NCBI GenBank assembly: GCA_037178675.1
Contig: JAYMGJ010000628.1
Location: forward strand, 1 to 39,650
Direction of reading: 5' to 3'
Source: Scleroderma bovista
Lineage: Eukaryota > Basidiomycota > Agaricomycetes > Boletales > Sclerodermataceae
Length of the DNA stretch: 39,650 nt
Shown: positions 10,141 to 19,141 of the stretch, in pieces
Layout of the letters: each line of letters starts with the position of its first letter
How positions within the stretch are numbered: the first letter of the stretch is position 1
Notes under the pieces: generated by a model
The model's input: only the letters and a program-made list of their open reading frames with translations
The model's database searches: none
What the model was told of the DNA's origin: nothing
Position numbers and translations under genes: made by a program

Positions 10141-10509
10141 TTGATGTTAGGTCCACCTTTTTCTCCTTGTGTGGGCTAATGTTTTTAGGCACCCCAAGAA
10201 TGCCCGACTACCATTTCTATGACATGATCAAGGGCGCGCTATTTGGGTACTAATATCCGGAGAACGCGACCCCTAGGCCGCCTTGAGAGCCCTACAATAT
10301 GTGCGAAATGTTGGTAAGACGAGAGGAGTTGAGTATATGCGCACAAAAAAAATGCAGCACAGAACTGGGTGTGGATGGGGGGTAGCGCAAAACAGGGCCG
10401 GGCGAAACGACGAGAAACGGATCAGTGAGAGGACAACAAGAATGGCTTCAAACAACCTACCTAGCGAAACGACGGGAATGAGTTAGAGAGAGGAAGGCGC
10501 CTCTCTGCA
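10141..10509. other. Intergenic, no gene seen
   Basis: No gene is supported. Just before the GTG-rich tract, at about 10485-10506, there is a small hairpin with arms AGAGAGG and CCTCTCT. Confidence 0.5.
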
Positions 10510-11050
10510 GCTGTCGTCATTCAGGGGGTGGTCGCATTGTCGACACTGGTAGTCAGCGACCCAGGTGATGGTGGTGGGTGGTCGATCGTCCAGGTGGTGG
10601 TGATCGCGTCGTCCACATTGGTGGTCAGTCGTCCAAGTGGTGGTGATCGCCATTGTCGCCGTCCAGGTGGTTGTGGTTGTGGTGCTAGTGGTCGTGGTCG
10701 TGGGTCGTCCCGGCGGCGGCGAGTCGAGGCTGGTGGGCAGTCGTCCAGGTGGTGGTGGTGTTCGTGTGAGTAGCGTGGTCATTGTTGTCATCCAGGTCGT
10801 AGCTTATTTCTCGTCGTCAGTGTGAATGTGAAGATAGTGGTGATGGCACTCACCGTTGTTGTCATTGGGTACTTTTCCTATTGTGTGTGCGTGTGTGCGT
10901 GCAGTGGTGGTCGATATGAGAGGTGGAGGGGGAGAAGTGGTGGTGGTACTTGTCGTCGTCATTGTGCGCATGCGTGCTGCGGTGGTAGTCGACATAGTGC
11001 ATAGGGATGGTAGCAGTAATGGTACTCACCGTTGTTGTCATTGTGCGTGC
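10510..11050. repeat. GTG/GTC triplet-rich low-complexity tract
   Basis: Imperfect triplets (GTG, GTC, CGT, GGT) dominate the plus strand. The character is that of the core of the CACTA-like element at 1420-2420, but no CACTG ends or ATCAGTGCC arrays surround this tract. Translations are valine/glycine- or threonine/histidine-rich and are not genes. Confidence 0.7.
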
Positions 11051-11069
11051 ACCCACGTGGTACTGCAAG

Positions 11070-11480
11070 CAGCAATACCCACCTCTTTACATCCTCGTGC
11101 AGATTGGCATACACACCAAAGCACATACACTCGTTGGCCTGGAAAATGGAGTGCTTCCAATCACGCCTCTCACTAAAATGTTCAGCGTGGCCACGGCCAA
11201 CGGCAACAAAATCACTGCCATCAGACAACTTCCCGACACACCTGCGTTCACCGACTATCGTTCCCAAGCCCAAACAATCGGCGACTATTGCATTGTTGAT
11301 CTGGCTACTCCTCCGATAGGGAAACTGACGCCTTTCAATGCATAGTCACAGCGTTGCGGGAGAGAAAGCACCCGGCTTCTGCGCCCAGCATTCCAGCGAA
11401 CACTTACACGTAGAGGAGATGATCTCGACAGCAAAATGAGAGATCTAGAAATGGGATCCATTGCACGACAAGCGTAACAT
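11070..11480 (+). pseudogene. PIF1-like helicase C-terminal relic 1
   Basis: On the plus strand the translation includes YPPLYILVQIG, then LPDTPAFTDYRSQAQTIG and then CIVDLATPPIGKLTPFNA. This is the C-terminal region of PIF1-family ATP-dependent DNA helicases as found in many agaricomycete repeats. The frame stops at 11343-11345, where family members continue. A fragment reading DDLDSKMRDLEM, resembling the usual end, follows in another frame. The N-terminal Walker motifs are absent. It is homologous to the relic at 38036-38510. Origin from a Helitron-like element is possible but unproven. Confidence 0.7.
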
Positions 11481-11592
11481 AGTAATTGTCAGGTATCGAG
11501 AGGAGAATATACGCAGACTGAGACAGACATTGAAATACATGGCATCGCGGATGTCCAAGCGGACGTCCAAAGAATGTTGACGCATTTCCCTT

Positions 11593-11724
11593 TGCTATTG
11601 GATTCAAGCTCTCACATCCACTTTCCTTCTTGGCGCAGGTCTGCTCGCGCGGGACACTGTCAGCAGCTACAACCGCAACGTACGAAAAGAACAGCATGGA
11701 GGCGACACCGAGGAAACGGACCAT
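11593..11724 (-). pseudogene. Truncated small secreted protein, copy D
   Basis: The first 29 codons are nearly identical to copy C (signal peptide MVRFLGVASMLFFSYVAVVA and VPREQT). An internal deletion then joins exon 1 directly to the last part of exon 2. Homology stops inside intron 2, where unrelated sequence begins. The cysteine domain is lost, so no functional product is expected. Promoter elements are preserved upstream. Confidence 0.8.
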
Positions 11725-11782
11725 GTTGATAGTCAAAAGCGAAGAACTATTTGAAGAATGGCTCCCCATTCGATCGTCTGCG

Positions 11783-11846
11783 TTTTATACATGGGAGGGG
11801 GATAAATCATGCTCGACTTTTTGATTCCTGCACATGTATTCTCAGC
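11783..11846 (-). promoter_or_regulatory. Promoter of broken copy D
   Basis: A TATAAAA box (plus 11783-11789) and the upstream element in the slightly changed form GCACATGTATTCTCAGCA (11829-11846) are both retained, at the family distances from the start codon. Confidence 0.5.
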
Positions 11847-12170
11847 ACGCTATTGACTTTGGCTGAGATTTGATCAGGCAAATTTGTCCAGATTCAGGAG
11901 CTCGTGGCTAGGGTTGTAAGGAAGTCTTGGCCTCTGAATCAACAAAATCCGACGCCCTCGCGCATATCACGCACGTCCCGCAACTCCTGTCTTCCCGCCA
12001 ACGTTGTCGCTGATTTCACCACAGTATGTCTTTCTTTCCCCTTTTCCTCGTGTCTCTTGATTCTTTCATCGTACCGTTTGATGTAGTCACATAAATTCCT
12101 CGTGTCTATTGTCCTACTTATGCCATACCATTCTCTTTTACATCGGAGCACCCTCCCAGTGTGCGTTTCG

Positions 12171-15100
12171 TCACGACGCTAATACGACCTTAAACGGATC
12201 CGACCCTCCATTCTCCAACCCAACCAACACCGCACCACGCACCGCGCCCAAATACTCCGCCAGCCTACGCCCATCAGCGTGCAAAAAGTCATCGTACAGC
12301 TTATACCGTGAGTCCGCAACAATGTTCACGAGCTCGACCGCGACTCGGAGGTTACTAGACGTAAGATTGTAATAGCATAGAGTAAAAATTCGGAACGGAG
12401 ATGGTCACATGGACGTACCCTGGGATATGCTCGCGCGAAGAGAACAACATGACATGCAGCCGAAGTATCAGCTCCGGCACATAAATTTGCCGAACTCGCA
12501 ACATCTCGCGATGTCGGTGGTCCACTATGGGTCCTGATGCGCATTATTACCTATCCCAGTGGATGGAAGCCTAGAAGCATTGCTTCTTACCTCCGCTCGT
12601 ATCGGTGTTGGACAGCATCCAGTCCGAAGTCAGCAGCTTTACGGTAGCGTCGTGGGTTTGATCGATGAGACTCTGGTGGAATAACATTGAGCAGCATTAT
12701 TGTGGCTGGTTCGCATGACAGACCCTGTAGTCGCTCAACCAAGCTGCCCGCGTATCCTTGTTCATCAGGGACAATTGCAGCGATTGACACTGTACAACTC
12801 TGTCGAGAAGCTCCCAGATATTAAAGAACTGCCGATAGTGGAGATACTCTGTCGCGCGATCCTCGGGCTCGTCGATAGCGGCGAGTTCGCGGGGCAGCAT
12901 GCCCAGCAGCTTACGTGCTAAATTGACGCGTCCCGAGGCTGTTCAGGGGTAAGAGTAGTTACCGAGGCCAAAGAACTTGGTGCACACACCCAAGAAATAC
13001 CGCATGATGACTGTTGCCTGTTCGAGTGCGGTATCATACGTAGCCTCGATAAACGTTGTCCACTCTATTGAACGTAGAAGTAATAATTCTGCCTCTGATG
13101 GTTCTTGCTGAGGTGCAATAAGGGACGGCAGTGGTCCGCTGGGGGGAGGCAGGAGCTGCGACTTATATCAGTGCCTCGAACACCAAGAGAGCGGGCACAC
13201 TAAACTACGCACCTCAAATACCTTCTCGATCGTTCGCTCAGCTGTGACGATAGCGACCGTATTGACATCCAGTCCGTGTTCACGTGCACGCGTCAGAGCC
13301 AGTCGACGCTCCTTGATATCAGCGGTGAGATCTAGCGATGTTAGGAACATCGCATAGCGTTCTACTGCATTGTCACCCAATGCGCCTGCATACATTGCTA
13401 TCAGTTCTCGTTGTCCAGCAGCCTAGTACCGCAATCAGTTCAAACTAAACTCCCCTATGAAGCGAGGAGAACGAACCTCAAGGACCTGGAGATATGCTTC
13501 CAGAATGACTTGAGTTGCTAGTGGTGGTGTTGAGATATCTATCATCTGTAGGAAGAGGCACAGGTGGGCAAAGAAACGTGTCATAGTTGGATACCTGAAC
13601 CATGATCAGATCTACTGTCATCGCGTCGAGGCGGGAGCATACTCAGATGAATCTGGGTCATATATACGATCCCTCAAGCCCGCTGCAAAAGTTTCGAGTA
13701 GTGGTTGGATGCGGTTGAGGATAATGGCTAGCTGAGACACATGGAACGCGTTATCGGCAGGAGGTCTAGGTGAACGTTAGCGAATAAAGCAGACGAACTG
13801 AGCATGTCTGACCCGTCGTCAACAACGACTCCACCTAGCGTCTCCAGTGCAGATGTTGCCTCTTTTTCCCATTCTTCTTCTTCCTCTTCGTCTCTGTTGC
13901 TCGGAGGAATACACGGCACTTCTTCGAGTGCCGCCAGCCCGCCCTCCCAATAGCATCCTTTGAGCTTGAGCATCTCCGCACTTTGCTTTTCTTCACACAG
14001 GACGCTAATCTGAGCCCAAAGGTGATCCTCCCACGTCCTGCACGCCGACTTGAGGACGCTGAATGTCTGTGGTGTGGGACTGAGCGCTGCGTAAGTGACT
14101 CGCTCAGGATCAGAGAGATCAGGCTGTCAACGAATTAACGAGAGGCCTTATATCGAAGAGCGGTAAACTCACATTCAGAGCGGCACGTATGCATGTTGTT
14201 TTCCACAATCGCCGTCTCTGGTTCCCCTGCCATCCTTCTGCATCATCCTCGTCATCTAGGCCGTCGTCACGATGTTCATTGGCTGCATGCCACGTTAACA
14301 CGCGCATATATTAGATTCATTGAACATACCTATAGCTCTCCACTGGAACAAGAGTGATCCCCTGATACTAGCGGCCCTCCAAGGCTGATGCGCCCTGCGA
14401 CACAGCTCAACGGCGTCGTCCAACCGCCCAGCACGTATGAACGAATACACAGCCTGCGCAAGTGATTTTTCAAATGCCTACAATGACAATAGTTAGTGGA
14501 ACCACCATCGTTCGCTGAACCGTCCAAAAGCGCGCACCGCATCGTCAGCAGCGAGAGTCCGGCCGTCCCCTCTGTTGACCGCGTCCGGATCCATCTCCTT
14601 CACAAGCCCCTCCCTCGGCCCCGATCCCGTCCGCAAGCCCTGCATGACATTGTGTTTTGTAAACTTCCAGTAGCCAGTTGTCACTTCGGGATGTTGAGGG
14701 GGCGAGGCCGTCTCGTGCAGCCATTCCCGCACGACGATGAGCTCGGACAGCAATGGGGATGCATGCATGATAGCTTGTGCAAGTGTCGACGTGGGCGTGA
14801 ATGGATTTTGCGCGAGGAGTCTTTGAGGATGTGGGTAGACCGCTGGCTCCATCTTGCGTGCTCTGCAGTGGCAGTCATCAGGACGTGTCTTCGTATGGAA
14901 TGGCGCACCTACGGCATCAGGGCTTGTAGGAGGCCCCAGGTGTTCGCCTCCATACGCAATGCGTCCAGCTCGGCTTGTGGTACATCGGTGGAAGAGGTAC
15001 GCTCGAGTTCTTCGATTCTGGATCGAGTGTTAACTGTCTCGACGCCGGTCCTGGAGTGGAACAACTTACTTTTCGCGACAAAGATGTCTCAGTTTGGGTG

Positions 15101-15200
15101 CGAACCCCGTCGAGGGATCAAGGACTGCTGAGAGGTCGTCTTTGAGGCCTTGACATACGGTAAGAACCTCTGCACACGCTGCGTACAGCGAATCGGACAT
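12171..15200 (-). CDS. NUP84: Nucleoporin Nup107/Nup84
   Basis: Fourteen exons join without a frame break: 15200-15070, 15017-14913, 14862-14538, 14477-14330, 14282-14173, 14123-13813, 13765-13643, 13594-13477, 13422-13213, 13155-12990, 12938-12724, 12672-12591, 12533-12419, 12354-12171. The product is 780 residues, between yeast Nup84 (726) and human Nup107 (about 925). Recognisable family signatures are RAGRLDDAVELCRRAHQPWR, GNQRRRLWKTTC, CRTWEDHLWAQ, and YAGALGDNAVERYAMFL, plus the C-terminal VADSRYKLYDDF. The protein is an all-helical arm of the Y-shaped (Nup84/Nup107-160) scaffold of the nuclear pore, needed for pore assembly and mRNA export. An acidic run (EEEEEEWE) lies in exon 6. Introns are 47-64 nt. 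Its 3' end has been partly duplicated at 9364-10046. Splice sites were inferred by eye. Confidence 0.9.
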
Positions 15201-15488
15201 GAGTAGTTGGGAACAACTTAAATTGTGTTTACGAGTCAATGACAACGAACTTTCCATTTTACAACAACAGACACACGGTACAGGATCAAAAGAGAGGATG
15301 GTAAGGGAAAAGATGCAACGAGTGACCTGGATACACCAGTAAATGAACACAATATGTACTAGAGCAGCAGAAGTTGTCAAAAAGCTCTATGATGCCAGTA
15401 ATGATACACTGCGACAGAGATCCGAATGCCCAAGAGATGGAGAGAAGATGCCATGAGAGGTATAGTGAGATAGCACGAGCGCATCTCA

Positions 15489-15972
15489 TCATGCACCCCA
15501 TTCGTCATCAGAATCGGCTCTACACACGAGTTTGGCGTGTTCGGGGAACCAACCCCACCGAGAGAACTCGACTCGGGACTCTCCAAGTATGCCCGTGCGT
15601 ACGGACACACCTTCGTCTTCGAGTGCTTGCTTTTGCGCTGCACCCAGGCCGCCGTGTTCGGCGACGATGCCAGAAGTAGAGACCACCCGGTGCCAAGGGG
15701 CACACGAGGCCATCTGGCCAAGGAGTTTGACCACTGCAGAAAACCAGTAAGTACATGTGTTGAATGGACCACGGGTACGCACATTGATTGACGCGCCTAG
15801 CTTGAGAGGGCGCGCCAGCGAGTTTGGCGAGATGCCCGCAGCTGGTCACCTTCTGCGGTGGAATCATTTGGATGAGATTGAAAACCTACGCATGAGACAG
15901 CATTTCGTTAATTTAGAGGAGGAAGAAACCCGGAATGGTTCATACGGAAGCGTTGAACTGAGCTGCGTCCAT
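15489..15972 (-). CDS. Alkyltransferase-like DNA repair protein, paralogue A
   Basis: Exons 15972-15946, 15885-15783 and 15733-15489 encode 124 residues. ATL proteins resemble the DNA-binding domain of O6-methylguanine methyltransferase but carry Trp in place of the acceptor Cys. They bind alkylated guanine and hand it to nucleotide excision repair. Here the box is PWHRVV (W57), followed by a C-terminal RWGWFP. The arginine finger is present (R39), but the tyrosine that helps flip the base (Y25 in S. pombe Atl1 and in paralogue B) is Cys (TSCGH). Intron 1 falls after codon 9, exactly as in paralogue B, while introns 2 and 3 of B are absent. It lies head to head with B across 355 bp. Confidence 0.85.
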
Positions 15973-16327
15973 TTCGTGAAGAGTCTGCTGCAAGTGATTG
16001 CAAAGGAAAGAGACACCTCGAGAATTCCAGTGCTGCAAGACGCAAGCTTATATACAATTGTGCCGCACTTACCAACCGTTGCGGGGGGCGACAAATATTG
16101 TCACACAGCCTTTCCTGAAACAAGGAAGACATATCAATCTCACTGTTCCCCCTGTGTATCCTGGTAGGGCATCGGCTTGATCAATGAATATGCGGTTCAA
16201 CAGCAACCCAGTGTCGACGACCACAATCGATCGATCGGCGGGGACTGTTGATTACTCGCTGTTCGGGGTTCGAAAGTGGTCCGACATCCAAACAAATGTT
16301 GAGTTGATTCTTTTTCCAGCTGATTCT
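15973..16327. promoter_or_regulatory. Shared divergent promoter region of the two ATL genes
   Basis: This 355-bp gap separates the start codons of two oppositely oriented ATL paralogues and so must hold both promoters. The minus strand has TATATAAG at plus 16048-16055, about 75 bp before the start of paralogue A. No clear TATA box was seen for paralogue B. Confidence 0.45.
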
Positions 16328-17008
16328 ATGGACAGCGCGGAATTTCACTCTGCGGTATGTCAAATCTGATGCACTGATCAACCGTAACCTGGTGACTCAT
16401 CGTCAAAGGTCGCGTCTCTGCATTGCTACGGCACTTGTAGGTATACCATGTCGTGCGACAGTGCGTCTTGATCAAGTTTCAACGACCTGTCCTGATTAAA
16501 TTAATGATTCATCATACAAATGGCATGTTGCGGTATGAAGGATTCCCAACCAACGCGTCACCAGCTATGGTAAGATTATTTATGGCCTCCACTTCCGCAC
16601 TGGAAGCCACTGGCCACATCTGTTGCAGGTCATATCGCGAAACTGATCGGGATGCCTAGCTACTCGCGGCATGTTGGCCAAGGTTCGCTACATGCACTCG
16701 TATTTCCTCTATCACAGACAAGTCTCACCCAACTGCTTCCCCCAGCTCTCAAGTTCCTGTCTCCCGACGTTGCCCCTCCAGTTCCCTGGCAAAGAGTGAT
16801 ATCATCAGCGGGCACGATATCCTCCCGTGGCCCGGGAACAGACGGCGCACAGCGACAACGGGACGCGCTCGAGGCAGAGGGGGTTGAGGTGCAAGTCGGA
16901 CGAACGGGCGAATTCAGGGTGGACTTTGGGACGTGGGGGTGGTTCCCCGATCCCGGCACTGTAGATATCGGACTCGCACCCCCAGAAGATGGTGCCGGTG
17001 ATGCGTGA
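16328..17008 (+). CDS. Alkyltransferase-like DNA repair protein, paralogue B
   Basis: Five exons (16328-16354, 16441-16460, 16541-16569, 16629-16682, 16746-17008) give 130 residues with an uninterrupted frame. The protein has all the ATL landmarks: Y25 in TSYGH, the arginine finger R39 in SYSRHVGQ, W58 in PWQRVISS replacing the alkyl-acceptor Cys, GTISSRGPG, and a C-terminal WGWFP. The tail after residue 110 is acidic and less conserved. The expected action is recognition of bulky or small O6-alkylguanine and recruitment of nucleotide excision repair in the nucleus. Exon 2 is only 20 nt and was accepted because it restores the conserved VYHVVRQIP segment in frame. This is the more canonical of the pair. 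Confidence 0.88.
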
Positions 17009-18442
17009 TTCTTGTATTATTATGCACCTGGGAAGACGCTTGGTGTAATGCAGCTGACCTCTCTGATCCTTCGGCTCTAGGAGATAAGGTGCGCCCACTC
17101 TAGGACCTCCTTTCACCGCTGTTGAACATACCCACTGAGTGCATAGGCAGTACGGGGGAAATTTCGCCGAAACCTGATATGTTGTTAGCGTGAGTTGATG
17201 GTGGCACATCCAATTGGACTTTACCCGCTTGCAGGAGATGTACCACGTCTCAGGCACAACACATTTGTAAGCCAACCGTCAATCTCATCGAAAGAGGGGG
17301 ACTGCGGGTAAGTCATATAAGCCCCAGGTCAGTCAGGGGATTGTATCTGTCATCCCTGCCCGTTACCCCTGTGGATGAACCCATCTGGACGAACATGGGC
17401 TGTATTGCCTCACTGAAGTGGTTTCCTGTGTTGATAACGATGTCGACAGGTCTTGGCATCCGGGTCATTGTTTCGAACATGGTGCATATGTCCCTGTACT
17501 GGCTTTTGGTAATCTCTTCAAGTTGAGTGTCGCCTATTTAAACTCATTTTCTAGAGACCAAACGGCAGGAAAAGAGTGTTATGTCTTTTACATACAGTTT
17601 CCTCCTGTCTGGTCTTGCTGGCTCTGTTGCGGATAAAGCGGGTCCGGTAATAGGAATCGAATTCCCTCCAGCTAGGCGTCGACGATGTGGACCCATACCT
17701 TCCAAGTACACCTCTTCCTGCTGTCTGTATGTCATTTATCTCAATGACTTTTCGCACAGGCCCAACGGTTAATGGCAACCAGCCTGTGAATGTACTCTCC
17801 ACATAATAGCAGGCTACAACTCTGCTTATCTTCGCCGCAACTAACACGATAGCAGGCGACACCTTTCTGCTCGTCTCTGCTGCAAATAAATTCTGCTAGT
17901 AAACTCTACTCAAGCCTCACGCCATTCGTCTAACATTATCATACGTGAACCTGGTTTCCCGTTGGTCGCAGCGACTGCCACATGTGATTACCTTTCCAAC
18001 CGATCCCGAAATGGGCCAGAGGTGCTCCAGGTGGGAAGGAAGGCATCTGTCAAAGGGTATGAACTTGGGCAATGATGCGTTGGAACCCGATATGCACATT
18101 CAGGACATCACAGATGACATTTGGTAATTTGTTCAAAACTCTGATAGAGTTGGCTGTAGCATACTTGGTGTAGGAGGGGTTTTGTATGCACTCTCATCTG
18201 CAGTTTAATAAAATTCAGTTATCCAAAATTCAGAATCTGATATTCTCTTTTCCCAGGGGCTATGCCCTAGTGCTGCGGGGTTGTGGCAATACGATCATGC
18301 GGCATGCTGTAGTGACAGTAAGTCCCTCCAGCTTGGCACCGAGAAAGAAAGCTCCACTACTTATAACCTCAACTTGCGACCTGCTGAGAAAACCCTTGCC
18401 ACGTCAACGTCGCATCCCCACCCAACTGTCCCCTCTGCAACT
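17009..18442. other. Intergenic, no secure gene
   Basis: No recognisable gene. On the minus strand a stretch of about 65 codons (17525-17335) is open and has a protein-like composition, including MPRPVDIVINTGNHFSEAI. It matches no family I know and has no clear start or exon partners. It is noted as a possible relic only. Confidence 0.4.
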
Positions 18443-19141
18443 ATGGCACCAGTCTGTACGCAGCCTACCGCTAGTGCGATGCCAGCACAGTTCTGCGATT
18501 CATATTACGACGATGAGAAACATGCCCAACAATGCGAACAACACTTCGTCAGCGACTCGGCGTGCGGATGCTCGCAGACTCGCTCGCACCGTGTCTGCCA
18601 CAAGGCACGGCTACGAAAAATGCTCGGTCCCATCGTACTGGTTCTGCTTGCGCTCGTAACGATACTGGTTGTATGGTGCATGTCAGACATGGGCATTCTT
18701 GAGGCCATCTTTGCTGGTGATGGTAACCCACTTCACGCATTGGGAGAACGCCAGTCGAGTTCTTCTAGCTTCACGAACAACAAGCGTGAGTTTTGTGTAC
18801 CCAGGCTTCCCGTTCCATCTATATCTCATGACTCGTCGACTGCAGTATACCTTATCATCATCTTCGTGGGACTTCTTCTGGTAGTCATAGCCGGGATCAT
18901 GCTCAGTTTCTGGTGCTGCAAAGGTGAGCAAGTTCATGTATCATCGACAACTTTGCTCAGCACTTCTGCCCAGGTTCATTCCAGAATCCCCTGTGCTGCC
19001 CATGCTACCTGTGTGCTTGTTGCGGAGGTCTTGGTAAGACTTTTCTTTTCAGCCTTGGGGTCCACTGCTTACTCATGATGCTCAGCTTGCTTGGAGTGCA
19101 TTGGGTGTGGACTGTGTGCGGCGGGTTTGGAAGGGGCATAG
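18443..19141 (+). CDS. Two-pass membrane protein with cysteine-rich tail
   Basis: Four exons (18443-18785, 18846-18923, 18974-19033, 19086-19141) encode 178 residues. The N-terminus holds several cysteines (CGCSQTRSHRVC). Two hydrophobic segments follow: about residues 61-81 (MLGPIVLVLLALVTILVVWC) and about 117-141 (YLIIIFVGLLLVVIAGIMLS). The C-terminus is strikingly cysteine-rich, with CCPCYLCACCGG followed by CLECIGCGLC. Such tails are common palmitoylation or metal-binding sites, but no function can be assigned. A serine-rich loop lies between the membrane segments. The start was chosen at the first ATG in frame after an upstream region without coding character. The three introns are 60, 50 and 52 nt and all junctions keep phase 1. 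Confidence 0.7.

Larger units (their letters stand above)
11590..13060. repeat. Segmental duplication, copy 2 (pairs with 8420-10070)
   Basis: This copy contains the truncated secreted protein D, its promoter, and the 3' end of the intact Nup107 gene. Because Nup107 is complete only here, this is taken as the ancestral position of the nucleoporin part. The best-matching stretches are around 11725-11890, 12040-12120 and 12590-12930. Confidence 0.75.

Noticed and set aside
14496..15131. 211-codon open frame on the plus strand
   Set aside because: It is antisense to Nup107 exons 1-3 and crosses their introns without any recognisable domain.
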